Assembly: GCA_963732695.1 (NCBI GenBank)
Contig: CAVTAP010000026.1
Location: forward strand, 186,001 to 250,000
Length of the DNA: 64,000 nucleotides
Direction of reading: 5' to 3'
Source: CADEDH01 sp963732695
Lineage (GTDB): Bacteria; Actinomycetota; Acidimicrobiia; Acidimicrobiales; SZUA-35
A model generated the notes under the pieces. The model saw only the letters and a list, made by a program, of their open reading frames with translations. It was not told where the DNA came from and made no database searches. Positions 50,938 to 60,435 of the stretch are shown here, piece after piece; position 1 is the first letter of the stretch; every line of letters begins with the position of its first letter. A program made the position numbers and the translations under genes.

Positions 50938-52593
50938 ATGTCAGCCACCGACACGACCTCCTCCACCTCCTCCACCTCCACCACCGACTACGACGTGATC
51001 ATCATCGGCGCCGGGGTCGCCGGGATCTACCAGCTGTACAAGCTGAAGGACAGCGGCCTCTCGGTCCGGGTGCTCGACGCCGCCTCCGGCGTGGGCGGCA
51101 CCTGGTACTGGAACCGGTACCCGCTGGCCCGCTTCGACTCCGAGAGCTACTCCTACGGCTACTTCTTCTCCCGGGAGGTGCTCGACGAGTGGGAGTGGTC
51201 CGAGCACTTCGCCGGCCAGCCCGAGACCGAGCGCTACCTCAACTTCGTGGTCGACAAGTTCGGCCTGCGGGACTACTTCCAGTTCAACACGCGGGTGACG
51301 TCGGCCGTGTTCGACGAGGGTCGCGACCGCTGGCAGCTGTCCACCGGTGACGGTGCCAGCTGCACCGCCCGCTTCGTGATCTCGGCCACCGGCCTGCTGT
51401 CGGCCCCCTTCTTCCCCGACATCCCGGGCCGGGAGAGCTTCAAGGGTGAGGCCTACCACACCGGGCTGTGGCCCAAGGAGCCGGTGAGCTTCGCCGGCAA
51501 GAAGGTGGCCATGATCGGCACCGGGGCCAGCGCCGTGCAGCTCCTGCCGGCCATCGTCGACGAGGTCGGCTCGATCACGGTGTACCAGCGGACCCCGAAC
51601 TGGTGCGCCCCCCTCAACAACGGGCTGATCACGCCGGAGGAGCAGGACGAGATCCGGGCCGGCTACGAGGAGCTGGAGCAGCTGTGCCGCAACACCTTCG
51701 CCGGCTTCGCCCACCCCGACGGCACCCGGGGCACGTTCGAGGACTCGAAGGAGCAGCGCTGGGCCTTCTACGAGAGCCTGTGGACCAAGCGGGGCTTCGC
51801 CAAGCTGTTCAGCAACTACAACGACATCCTGGTGGATCCGAAGGCCAACGCCGAGTTCTGTGAGTTCCTGGCCCACAAGATCCGGGAGCGGGTGACCGAC
51901 CCGGCCACGGCGGAGAAGCTCATCCCCACCGACCACGGCTACGGGATGAAGCGGCCACCGATGGAGACCGGCTACTACGAGGCCTACAACCGGCCCAGTT
52001 GCACGCTGGTGGATCTGCACGAGACCCCGATCGAGCGGATCACCGAGACCGGGATCGTCACCGCCGCCGGTGAGGAGCAGTTCGACCTGATCATCTGGGC
52101 CACCGGGTTCGACGCCGTCACCGGCGCCCTCACCCGGATGGGCGTGGTGGGCCGGGACGGGGAGCGGCTGGCCGACTACTGGGCCGACGGCCCCCGCACC
52201 TACCTCGGGGTGTCGATTCCCCGGTTCCCCAACTTCGCCTTCGTGGGCGGGCCCCACTTCCCGTTCGCCAACGTGCCCCGGGGGGTCGATCCCCAGGTCG
52301 ACTTCGTGACCGACCTCGTTGTCCACGCCGCCCGGCAGGGGTACACGTTCGAGCCGAACGAGGAGGCCGAGGAGGCGTGGACCGAGCATGTGCTGGCCAG
52401 CTCGGCCCCGTTCCTGGTGGCCGACACGTCGTGGTTCCGGGGGGCCAACATTCCGGGCAAGGCCGACCGGTTCATGCTCTACACCGGCGGGCTCGTCACC
52501 TACACCAACCGCCTCAACGACGTGACGGCCAATGGCTACGACGGCTTCACCCTGCGCGATGCCGGCGCCCCGGCCACATCCACCGCCGGCTGA
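50938..52593 (+). CDS. Baeyer-Villiger / flavin-containing monooxygenase
   Basis: 551 residues, complete. FAD-binding GAGVAG in DYDVIIIGAGVAGIYQLYKL, the signature FKGEAYHTGLWP (FxGxxxHxxxWP), NADPH-binding GTGASAVQLLPAI and WATGFDAVTGAL. This is the cyclohexanone-monooxygenase-like group that inserts oxygen next to ketones using NADPH. AGGAGA lies 10 nt before the ATG. It forms an operon with the hydrolase, and the convergent AraC gene may regulate it. Confidence 0.93.
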   Translation: MSATDTTSSTSSTSTTDYDVIIIGAGVAGIYQLYKLKDSGLSVRVLDAASGVGGTWYWNRYPLARFDSESYSYGYFFSREVLDEWEWSEHFAGQPETERYLNFVVDKFGLRDYFQFNTRVTSAVFDEGRDRWQLSTGDGASCTARFVISATGLLSAPFFPDIPGRESFKGEAYHTGLWPKEPVSFAGKKVAMIGTGASAVQLLPAIVDEVGSITVYQRTPNWCAPLNNGLITPEEQDEIRAGYEELEQLCRNTFAGFAHPDGTRGTFEDSKEQRWAFYESLWTKRGFAKLFSNYNDILVDPKANAEFCEFLAHKIRERVTDPATAEKLIPTDHGYGMKRPPMETGYYEAYNRPSCTLVDLHETPIERITETGIVTAAGEEQFDLIIWATGFDAVTGALTRMGVVGRDGERLADYWADGPRTYLGVSIPRFPNFAFVGGPHFPFANVPRGVDPQVDFVTDLVVHAARQGYTFEPNEEAEEAWTEHVLASSAPFLVADTSWFRGANIPGKADRFMLYTGGLVTYTNRLNDVTANGYDGFTLRDAGAPATSTAG

Positions 52594-52597
52594 GCCC

Positions 52598-53593
52598 TCA
52601 GAACGGGCGGAGCGGGCCCCGGGCCAGGGTGTGTCGGGGAGAGCAGCCGAAGCGGCGCCGGTACTCGGCGGTGAAACGGCCGTAGTGGGCGAACCCCCAG
52701 CGCTGGGCCACAGCGGTGACCGTGGTGGAACCGGGCTCGGCCCGGGTCAGCTCGTCGTGGGCCCGGGCCAGGCGGACCTGGCGCACGTGGGCCATGGGGG
52801 AGGTGCCGAGGTGGCGTCGGAACCCGGCCTCCAGGGCCCGGACGCTGAGATTGGCGGCCCGGGCCACGTCGGCCACGGTGACGAAGGCCAGCGGCCGTTC
52901 GGCGATGGCGTCCACGGCCAGGCGGATGGCCCGGGGTCCCTCGAAGCCGGCCGGTCGGCGCAGCTCGTCGGACCACTGGTGCTCCTGGCCCACCAGCAGT
53001 CCGTTCATCAGCAGCCGCCCCAGCTGGTGGCGGGCCATGCCGTGGCCGCCCAGGCCGGCCGGGTCGGCCAGCTCGGCCCGCACCAGGGCCAGCGAGCGCT
53101 GGAGGCTGGCGCAGCGGCCGGTGTCGAGGACGGTGTCGAACCGGATGGGGGCCGGCCCGATCGGGCGGCCCAGCATCGCTTCCAGCTCGCGTTCCAGGGC
53201 GTGGCGGCCCAGGGTGATCGTGAGGACCCGGCAGTCGTCGCTCAGGTACTCGACCTCCACCTCGCCGCTGGCCGGGCACACCGAGATGCCCCGGCCGTCG
53301 CCGATGGCCACGGCCGAGTCGCCCACCCGGGCCAGCACCCGGCCCTGAACCGGGAGGCAGACGGTGTAGGTGGGGTAGGGGACGGTGCGGAGCCAGGCGC
53401 TCGAGAGGTCGAGCACGGCGATCTGCACGTCGGGCAGCTCCACGTGCTCGAGGCGCATGCCGAACGGCCCGGCCGTCGCCGGGAGACGAATCGTGAGGTC
53501 GGCGTAGGTGTCGCTGAGCACGGCCGAGGCCACGTCGAGGTCTCGGGTGGCACGAACCGTGCCCAGATCGGTGAAAACGGGCGGCGCAACCAC
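52598..53593 (-). CDS. AraC-family transcriptional regulator
   Basis: 331 residues. N-terminal AraC-binding-like domain (residues 20-190, with VCLPVQGRVLARVGD) and a C-terminal double helix-turn-helix: VADVARAANLSVRALEAGFR, RRHLGTSPMAHVRQVRLARA, VAQRWGFAHYGRFTAEYRRR and FGCSPR. The length and layout fit activators of aromatic or ketone catabolic operons. It ends 5 nt from the convergent Baeyer-Villiger gene. Confidence 0.92.
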   Translation of the reverse strand: MVAPPVFTDLGTVRATRDLDVASAVLSDTYADLTIRLPATAGPFGMRLEHVELPDVQIAVLDLSSAWLRTVPYPTYTVCLPVQGRVLARVGDSAVAIGDGRGISVCPASGEVEVEYLSDDCRVLTITLGRHALERELEAMLGRPIGPAPIRFDTVLDTGRCASLQRSLALVRAELADPAGLGGHGMARHQLGRLLMNGLLVGQEHQWSDELRRPAGFEGPRAIRLAVDAIAERPLAFVTVADVARAANLSVRALEAGFRRHLGTSPMAHVRQVRLARAHDELTRAEPGSTTVTAVAQRWGFAHYGRFTAEYRRRFGCSPRHTLARGPLRPF

Positions 53594-53670
53594 AGGAATC
53601 CCCCCTTGTGCTTGCTGCTACCCAGTGTCGCGCGCCCGGACGCCAGGCTCGAAGTCGGCTTCCTCCGGGG

Positions 53671-54937
53671 TCAGCCTTCGGTGGTGCGCCGGGCCAGTTC
53701 GTCCCGAAGCTCGGGACCGTGCTCGTCGAGGGTGGCCGGGCGGCGGTAGATCCCGGCCGGGGTGGCGGTGAACTTGATGGGACAGTTCGGCTGGAGGGTG
53801 GGCCGGTGGTGGGGGTGCTCCACCGCCACCAGCATCTCCCGGGCGGCGACGTGGGGGTCGTGCACCCAGTCACGGGGGGCGTACACCGGGCCCACGGGCA
53901 CGTGGCCACCCAGGATCTCCACGATCTCGGCGTTGGTGTGGTCGGCGGCCCATGAGCCGATGGCACCGTCCATCACGTCACGGTGCTTCACCCGCTGGCG
54001 CATGTCCCGCACCCGCTCGTCGACCGCCAGCTCGGGCCGGCCGATCAGCTCGCACAGCTTGCGGAACTGGGGGGCGGTGGGAGCGGCGATAGCGCAGTGG
54101 CCGTCGGCCGTGCGGTAGATGTCGAACGGGGTGTTGCCGTCCACCGAGTTGCCCATGGGGCGCTGATGGCGCCCGGTGTAGCTCCACTGGGTGAGGCTCT
54201 CGGTGGATACCGAGATCATGGCGTCGACCATGGCCACGTCGAGGAACTGCCCCTCGCCCGTCCGCTGGGCGTGGAGGATGGCCGACACCACGCCCAGGGC
54301 CGCCATCAGGCCGGGCACGGTGTCGCCGATCGGAGGCCCGGCCGCGCACGATGTTGTCCTCGTCGGGGCCGGTGCTCACCACGATCCCGCCCATGGCCTG
54401 GGCGATGGGGTCGAACGCCGGCCACTCGGTGTAGGGGCTGGCCCCGGTGCGGGGGTCGCCGAAGCCCCGCACGGCGGCGTAGACCAGCCGGGGGTTGCGG
54501 GCCTGGCACGCCTCCCAGCCCACGCCCAGGCGGTCGAGCACGCCGGCCCGGTGGTTCTCCACCAGGGCGTCGGCCGTCTCCACCAGTTGGAGGAAGATCT
54601 CCCGGTCGGCGTCGTCGTTCAGGTCGAGGGCGATCGAGCGCTTGTTGCGGTTGCGGCTGGCGTAGCGAGACCCGTACACCCGCGCCTGGTCGTCCCGGGT
54701 GAACGGCCCGGCGAACCGCACCAGCTCCCCGGTGGGGGGCTCCACCTTGATCACGTCGGCCCCCAGGTCGGCCAGCAGCAGGCTCCCGTAGGGGCCGGCC
54801 AGGGCGTGGGTGACGTCGAGCACCCGCAGGCCCACCAGCGGCCCGGTGGGGGCCGGCATCATGGGAGCGGCGTAGCGGTGGGCCTCCAGATGGGGCTCAT
54901 CGGCGGGCTGGGGCTCGGACCGGGTGGGGTCGGTCAT
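53671..54937 (-). CDS. CaiB/BaiF-type CoA transferase, frameshifted
   Basis: From ATG 54937: VGLRVLDVTHALAGPYGSLL, LADLGADVIKVEPPTGE, NRNKRSIALDLNDDADREIF and ENHRAGVLDRLGVGWE, the class III CoA-transferase start. Near 54345 the frame shifts by one; the next frame goes on IGDTVPGLMAALGVVSAI, LDVAMVDAMISVSTESL (catalytic Asp region) and NTPFDIYRTADGHCAIAA to 53671. Corrected length about 420 residues, normal for the family. The ATG overlaps the EamA stop by 4 nt. It transfers CoA between organic acids. Confidence 0.85.
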
Positions 54938-55839
54938 CCCGCGGCCTCCTTGGTCGTGGTCGATCGGGTGAGCACGGCCACGGCGGCGAAGGCCATGGCC
55001 AGACCGAGCACCTGCAGCGGCCCCAGCGGCTCGCCCAGGAAGATGGCGGCGGCCACCGCGGCACCGATCGGCTCGCACTGGAGCAGCACCCCGGCCGTCG
55101 ACATCGGCACGTGGGCCTGGGCCCAGGCCAGCAGCCCGTGTCCCACGCTGCCCGGCAGCAGGGCGAGCAGGACGATCCAGCCCCAGCCGTGCTCGGGCAG
55201 GGCGACACCCTCGTCGGTGAACAGCACCATGAACGGCACGAGGGTGACCGCGGCCACCGCCGACATGCACAACAGGTACTCGACGGTGCCCACGCCCTGG
55301 CGGGCCCGTTTCGTGACCAGTAGGTACGACACCCAGATCAGCACGGCCAGCAGGGAGAGCAGCACGCCGGCGGTGGTGTTGCCCGGTTCCGACAGGCTGG
55401 GCACCACGAAGATCACCACCCCGCCCACCGCCGCCGCGGCGCAGAGCACGGCCAGGCGGGTGATGTGCTCGCCGAACAGGGCCCGCCCGGCGATGAGAGC
55501 CAGCACCGGCACCAGGGCGGCGAACACGGTGGCCATGCCCACCGTGGCGAACTTGAGGGCCTGGAAGAACACCGTGAGGTTGACGCCGAACAGCATCCCG
55601 CCGGGCAGCGACCGGCGCAGCATGGGCCACGTGATCCGGCGGCCGGTGGCCGCCGCCAGCACCCCGAACACGGCGGCCACGATCAGGAAGCGCCAGAAGG
55701 CGACGATCGTGCTCGGCCCGTCGGCTTTCTCGGCCAGCACCCCGCCCGAGCTCCAGCAGGCGGTGGCGGCCAGGATGGCGAACACGCCCATCACCGCGGC
55801 CGGCCGTCTGGTGCGGCCGGGAGCCAGGGGCGTGTCCAT
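54934..55839 (-). CDS. EamA/DMT-family transporter
   Basis: 301 residues with ten predicted membrane segments in two EamA repeats: AVMGVFAILAATACWSSGGV, FWRFLIVAAVFGVLAAATG, FFQALKFATVGMATVFAALV; second repeat VLLSLLAVLIWVSYLLVTKR and EPIGAAVAAAIFLGEPLG. It exports or imports small metabolites; substrate unknown. Translationally coupled to the CoA-transferase gene, which suggests an organic-acid or carnitine-like substrate (inference). Confidence 0.9.
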   Translation of the reverse strand: MDTPLAPGRTRRPAAVMGVFAILAATACWSSGGVLAEKADGPSTIVAFWRFLIVAAVFGVLAAATGRRITWPMLRRSLPGGMLFGVNLTVFFQALKFATVGMATVFAALVPVLALIAGRALFGEHITRLAVLCAAAAVGGVVIFVVPSLSEPGNTTAGVLLSLLAVLIWVSYLLVTKRARQGVGTVEYLLCMSAVAAVTLVPFMVLFTDEGVALPEHGWGWIVLLALLPGSVGHGLLAWAQAHVPMSTAGVLLQCEPIGAAVAAAIFLGEPLGPLQVLGLAMAFAAVAVLTRSTTTKEAAG

Positions 55840-55997
55840 GGGGCCTGACGCTACACCCCGTCCCGGGAGCGGCTCATCTCCGCTCGCGGCGCATTGTGGC
55901 GGATGTACGGACGTTTGGCCCTGGCCGCGGGGCCTGGCCGGGCCGATCGTGGAGGTGAAGCGGGTCCGTCCCGGAGCCGAGTGAAGGAGCGATGATC

Positions 55998-57215
55998 ATG
56001 GCTGCCGACCGAGTGGTGGTGCTGGGATCCAACTTCGGCGGGTTCACCGCCGCCCTGGCCCTCGAGCACGAGCTGGGCGACGACGTGGCCGTCACCGTGA
56101 TCTCGCCGTCCGACCGCTTCGTGTTCAACCCGTCGCTGATCTGGCTGCCGTTCGGCAAGCGGACGGCGGCCGACATCACGGTGCCGGTCATCCCGCCGTT
56201 CGAGGCCCACGGCGTGGAGTTCGTGCACGCTGCGGCCACGGCCATCGATGCCGAGGCCCGCACCGTCACCACCGACCAATCCACCGGCAACGTCCACCCC
56301 TACGACTACCTGGTGATCGCCACCGGCTACCGCAACCAGATGGACATCGTCCCCGGTCTCGTGCCCGAGAACAAGGCCTTCACCATCACCACCCTGCCCG
56401 ACGCCGAGCGGGCCGGCGTGGCCTGGCGCCGCTTCCTCGATGACCCCGGCCCGGTGGTGATCGGGGCCACCCAGGGGGCGGGGTGTTTCGGCGCCGCCTA
56501 CGAGTTCCTGTTCAACATGAGCTACCAGCTGAAGAAGCACGGCATCCGCAAGCGGGTACCGCTCACCTACGTCACCCCCGAGCCCTTCCTCGGCCATTTC
56601 GGCATCGGCGGGCTACCTCACGGCGAGCAGTTGCTCGGGCTGTTCATGCGCAAGGAGAAGATCACGACGGTGGGCGACGTGGCCATCGCCGGGATCGACG
56701 ACGGCCGACTCACCCTCACCGACGACCGCACGATCGACTTCGCCTACGCCATGATCGTGCCGCCGTTCATCGGCCAGGAGGTGGTGCACACCGTGCCCGG
56801 CCTGGCTGATAGCAAGGGCTATGTCACGGTGCGCGACACCTACCAGAGCATCGATCACGACGAGATCTACGCCGTCGGCATAGCGGCGGCGGTCGACTCC
56901 CCCTGGCACACGGCCCACCCCATCGGCATCCCCAAGACGGGGTTCCCCACGGAGCAGCAGGCCCACGTGGCGGCGAAGAACATCGCGGCCCAGATCCGGG
57001 GGGAGAAGCCGGAGGAGCACAAGGAGTTCGGCGACATCAAGGCCATCTGTGTGATGGACGCCGGCAACAACGGCGTGATCATCCTGGCCGACAAGATGCT
57101 GCCGCCCCGCAAGCACGGGGTGCTGATCCCCGGCCCCCAGGCCCACGCCATGAAGCTGGCCTTCGAGAAGTACTTCCTGTGGAAGACCGAGCACGGCTAC
57201 GTGACCCTGCCGTAG
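55998..57215 (+). CDS. sulfide:quinone-reductase-like flavoprotein
   Basis: 405 residues. FAD-binding VVVLGSNFGGFTAALAL, DYLVIATGYRN and a C-terminal membrane-contact helix (MKLAFEKYFLWKTEHGY) match the SQR/NDH-2-like family. Two cysteines occupy SQR active-site positions (GAGCFGAAYEF near residue 163 and KAICVMDAGN near 350); the third SQR cysteine is replaced by Thr in FTITTLPDAE. Function may be sulfide or persulfide oxidation or another quinone reduction. ATG 55998 has GGAG 9 nt upstream; ATG 55992 is the alternative. Confidence 0.85.
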   Translation: MAADRVVVLGSNFGGFTAALALEHELGDDVAVTVISPSDRFVFNPSLIWLPFGKRTAADITVPVIPPFEAHGVEFVHAAATAIDAEARTVTTDQSTGNVHPYDYLVIATGYRNQMDIVPGLVPENKAFTITTLPDAERAGVAWRRFLDDPGPVVIGATQGAGCFGAAYEFLFNMSYQLKKHGIRKRVPLTYVTPEPFLGHFGIGGLPHGEQLLGLFMRKEKITTVGDVAIAGIDDGRLTLTDDRTIDFAYAMIVPPFIGQEVVHTVPGLADSKGYVTVRDTYQSIDHDEIYAVGIAAAVDSPWHTAHPIGIPKTGFPTEQQAHVAAKNIAAQIRGEKPEEHKEFGDIKAICVMDAGNNGVIILADKMLPPRKHGVLIPGPQAHAMKLAFEKYFLWKTEHGYVTLP

Positions 57216-57239
57216 GGGCCGGCGCCGTCGGCGTTCCGA

Positions 57240-57274
57240 GGAGTTCCAGCCGTACTGAGCGCGGCTGGGGCTCC
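57240..57274. terminator. hairpin between convergent genes
   Basis: GGAG-CCAGCCG pairs with CGGCTGG-CTCC around a 9-nt loop. It lies between the flavoprotein and the minus-strand operon, touching the latter's stop. Confidence 0.6.
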
Positions 57275-58174
57275 TAAGAATCGGCGGTGAGGTTGGCGAT
57301 CGTGCGGCGGGCCACGGCGGCCATCGTCGGGTTGTCGGCCGAGGCCGCTGCCATGGCCAGGGCCAGGTTGACGGCCCAGCCCCGGGCCCGGGTGACCGTG
57401 GCCCCGTCGGGCTGGCCGGCGGCGGCCAGGAAGCGGGCCCGGGCCGGCTTGCGGTCGAACAGCATCCAGGCGACGGCCAGATCGGTGGCCGGATCGCCGG
57501 CGGTCAGATCGCCGAAGTCGATCACGGCCGACAGGCGGCCCCGCTCGTCGACCAGGAGGTTGGCCGGGTGCAGGTCGCCGTGGAGCCAGAGCGACGCACC
57601 GCCCCAGGTCGGGGCGGCCAGGCCGTCGGCCCAGGCGGTGGTGAGCGCCTGTCGCTCGGCGGGGGTCAGGGTGGGGCCGACCCGGGTCAGACGCTCCTCG
57701 ACGGCGTCGTGGCGGTGGGCCAGGGGGCAGCCGCGGACGGGGTTGACGGGGGCCTCGGGCGGAGCCGGCTGATGCAGGGCGGCCACGAATCGCCCGAGCG
57801 ATTCGGCGGCCCGGGCCGGATCGGCCGGCGGGGTGGAGGCGGCGATCCCGCCGGGGAACCAGGGCACCACGCTCCAGGGCCACGGGTAGCCCTCGGCCGG
57901 CCGACCGGCCAGCTCGCGGGGCCGGCACCGGCAGAGGCAGGACGGGGGCCAGCACCGGCAGCCAGCGCTGCTCGTTCCGTACCAGCTCGGCGCCCGCCTG
58001 GCGACGAGGCAGGCGCACGGCCAACTCGGGGCCGAGACGGAAGACGACGTTGTCCCACCCGTTGGCCGCCAGTCGCAGGGATAGGCCTGCACCCTGCGGG
58101 TACTGGGCGGCGAGGAGCCGCCGGACCAGCGGCTCGTCCACCGCCACCTCGGCGGCGGGCATGTTGTCGGACAT
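57274..58174 (-). CDS. aminoglycoside-phosphotransferase-family kinase, frameshifted
   Basis: From ATG 58174: EPLVRRLLAAQYPQ, LRLAANGWDNVVFRLGPELA, VRLPRRQAGAELVRNEQRWL; the frame shifts near 57925 and continues SLGRFVAALHQPAPP, LWLHGDLHPANLLVDE (catalytic HGDLHPAN) and AVIDFGDLTAGDPATDL (metal-binding DFGD). Corrected length is about 300 residues. Members phosphorylate antibiotics or small hydroxyl compounds. Last gene of the ECF sigma-Ogt operon. Confidence 0.85.
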
Positions 58175-58259
58175 GAACTGACGATCGTAGATCTCGGTGC
58201 CGAGCGAACCACCGGCGGTGCTGTCGGCATCGAGATCGGGGTGAGCGGGGGGTCCCACC

Positions 58260-58992
58260 TCAGGTGGCGTCGTGGAAGATGACGCCCAGGGTGTGGCGGC
58301 GGCCCCAGGCGACCGTGCTGACGCCATGACGTACGGCGTGGGTGGTCCAACCCCGGGTGCTGCGGGCCGGGCGGTCCCGTGTGGTGAGCACCACGGCGTG
58401 GCCCTGGGGGATGGCGAGGGCCGTGGGGCGGGATTGCGACCGGGGCCGCTGCTCCACCACCACCAGCTCGCCCCCGCCGTAGTCGACCCCGGGCCGGTCG
58501 AGGCCCACCACCACCTGCAACGGGAACACGAGGTCGCCGTAGAGGTCTCGGTGCAGGGCGTTCCAGTCGCCCGGGCCGTACTGCAGGAGCAGGGGAGTGG
58601 GGCGGGGCTGGCCGGCCTGGTGGCAGCGGGCCAGCCAGTCGTCGAGCGTGGGGTCCCACGGGGAGGGCTGGTTGCGGCGCTCGGCCCACTCCTGGGCCAC
58701 CGGGAGAAGGTGGGGCCACAACGCCTGGCGCAACGCCTCCACCGGGCCCGGGAGGGGATAGCCGAAGTACTGGTAGACCCCGGCGCCGAAGCGGTGCCGG
58801 GCCATGTCGACGGTGGACCGGAACCGGACGTCGTCGTCGAAGCCGGCCACCAGCTCGGCGCACTGCTCGGGCGTGAGCACGGGCCCGGCCGACACCACCC
58901 CGGCCTCGTCGAGTCCGACCCCGATCCGCTCCCAGTCGAGCCCGTCGACCGCCCCGGTGATGCCGGCCCGACACGCCGTGCGGCCTGGTCAT
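58260..58992 (-). CDS. 2OG-Fe(II) oxygenase-like protein, frameshifted near the start
   Basis: ATG 58992 overlaps the Ogt stop (ATGA) but its frame turns to nonsense after about six codons; one base shift near 58970 gives AGITGAVDGLDWERIGVGLD, then VLTPEQCAELVAGFDDDVRF, GAGVYQYFGYPLPGPVEALR, the HxD-like iron motif NALHRDLYGDLVF and distal RHTLGVIFHDA. The family is common next to Ogt or Ada genes and is presumed to act in alkylation repair or amino-acid hydroxylation. Confidence 0.78.
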
Positions 58993-59666
58993 GCCGCCGC
59001 CTCCAGGGCGAGCAGCGTGCGCTTGGCCTCGGGCCCGCCCCGGTACTGACCGATCGACCCGTCGCTGCGCACCACCCGGTGGCAGGGCACGACCAGCGGC
59101 ACCGGGTTGGTGGCGCAGGCCGAGCCGGCGGCCCGGACCGCCCGGGGGCTGCCGGCCGCCAGGGCCAGCTCGCCGTAGCTCACCGTGTGGCCGAAATCGA
59201 CCAGACGGAGCTGGTCGAGCACCTGGCGCCGGAACCCGCGGGCCAGGCGGAGGTCGACCTCCAGGTCGAACCGGCGGCGGTGGCCGGCGAAGTACTCGTC
59301 GAGCTGGCGGGCCACCGGATCGGTGCGGCGAGGGGCGGGGAGGATGCGGGGGCTGATGGCGGTGGCCAGCTCCTCCAGAACCTCGTCGTGGCCCTCGTTC
59401 TCGAAGGCCACCCGGGCCAGGCCGTCGGCCGTCACCGCCACCAGCAGCGGCCCGATGGGGCTGTCGACGGTGCGGTAGGCCACGTCGAGCAGGCCCTCGG
59501 CCTCGGCCTCGGCGGCCAGCCGGGCCCGCAGGGCCACCAGGGCCTCGAGCCCCGGCCTGGGCGTGGCGTCGCGGAGCCGGGTGACGATCTCGTCGTTGCC
59601 GTCGGTTCCGGTGTGGTTGTGATCGCGGTGGGGATTGTGGTCGGGGTTGGCTGTGCTCGGTCCCAT
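58989..59666 (-). CDS. ogt: methylated-DNA--protein-cysteine methyltransferase
   Basis: 225 residues. The C-terminal DNA-binding domain contains the active site VPCHRVVRSDGSIGQYRGG (acceptor Cys in PCHR); SYGELALAAGSPRAVRAAGS precedes it. It removes O6-alkyl groups from guanine. The N-terminal 50 residues (NEIVTRL-like, His/Asp-rich) are an extension beyond the normal Ogt fold. Six nt separate it from the sigma factor, and it overlaps the oxygenase by 4 nt. Confidence 0.93.
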   Translation of the reverse strand: MGPSTANPDHNPHRDHNHTGTDGNDEIVTRLRDATPRPGLEALVALRARLAAEAEAEGLLDVAYRTVDSPIGPLLVAVTADGLARVAFENEGHDEVLEELATAISPRILPAPRRTDPVARQLDEYFAGHRRRFDLEVDLRLARGFRRQVLDQLRLVDFGHTVSYGELALAAGSPRAVRAAGSACATNPVPLVVPCHRVVRSDGSIGQYRGGPEAKRTLLALEAAA

Positions 59667-59672
59667 GTCAGG

Positions 59673-60240
59673 TCAACGCTTTCGGGGGCGGGGGCGTGAG
59701 GTCGGTTCGCAGGAAGATCGGGTGGGGGAGAGGGCCATCCGCAGGGCGGCGATGCCGTCGGCCGCGCTGCGCCGGGCCGCCTCGGGGCTCGTGCCCAGCG
59801 CCGCGCCCACCTCCACGTAGGGCTGGTCGGCCAGGTAGTGGTGGACCACCGCCGCCTGCTGCTTGGGGGGTAGGGCCCGCACCGCCGCCATCAGCTCGCC
59901 GTCGAGCTGCGCGGCGGCGGCCTCGGCCGGATCGTCACGCGCTCCGGCGGCGCCCGGTCGGGGACAGGTCGGCGCCGTCGCCGGCGGGCACGGCGGCCCG
60001 GGCCCGACGGCGGAGGGCGTCGATGGCTTTGCTGTGGGCGATGGTCACCAACCAGCCTTCCACGTTCGAATCGGGCCGCAGGCGGGGATAGGCCCGCAGG
60101 GCGGCCAGGAACGTGTCGGACCAGGCGTCCTCGGCGTCGTCGGGCCCCAGCAGGGCCAGGCACACCCGGAGCACGACGGCCCCGTGTTCCTCCACCACCC
60201 GATCGAACGGCTGCACCTGTTCATACTGCCAACTCGTCAT
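59673..60240 (-). CDS. ECF sigma factor, frameshifted between its two domains
   Basis: From 60240: sigma region 2 (FDRVVEEHGAVVLRVCLALL, DDAEDAWSDTFLAALRAYPR, NVEGWLVTIAHSKAIDALRR). Near 59940 one base breaks the frame; region 4 follows as RALPPKQQAAVVHHYLADQP, YVEVGAALGTSPEAARR. Corrected length about 188 residues. First gene of an operon with Ogt, the oxygenase and the kinase, so it may control an alkylation or stress regulon. No anti-sigma gene is adjacent. Confidence 0.85.
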
Positions 60241-60435
60241 TCTCCGTCAACGCTCGCGACCCGATCTGGCGTGAGGTCAAGGGCGGAACTTCCGACCTGG
60301 TGTCCCGGGGCGGCACCGGCGACGCCCGGCACGCCGGATCAGGTGGGGGAGGGTGCGACCGCGGGCGGGTCCCGCAGCGGCCGGCTGCGCTAGGGTCTGG
60401 CCGACAGACAGCCGATCCGTACAGGGGGAACCATC

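Noticed and set aside
52536..55984. Long antisense frames over the AraC, CoA-transferase and EamA genes
   Set aside because: Low-complexity Arg/Pro/Gly composition and complete overlap with genes that have clear domains.
58272..59699. Plus-strand frame of 475 codons
   Set aside because: Antisense of the oxygenase and Ogt genes; no domain and typical shadow composition.
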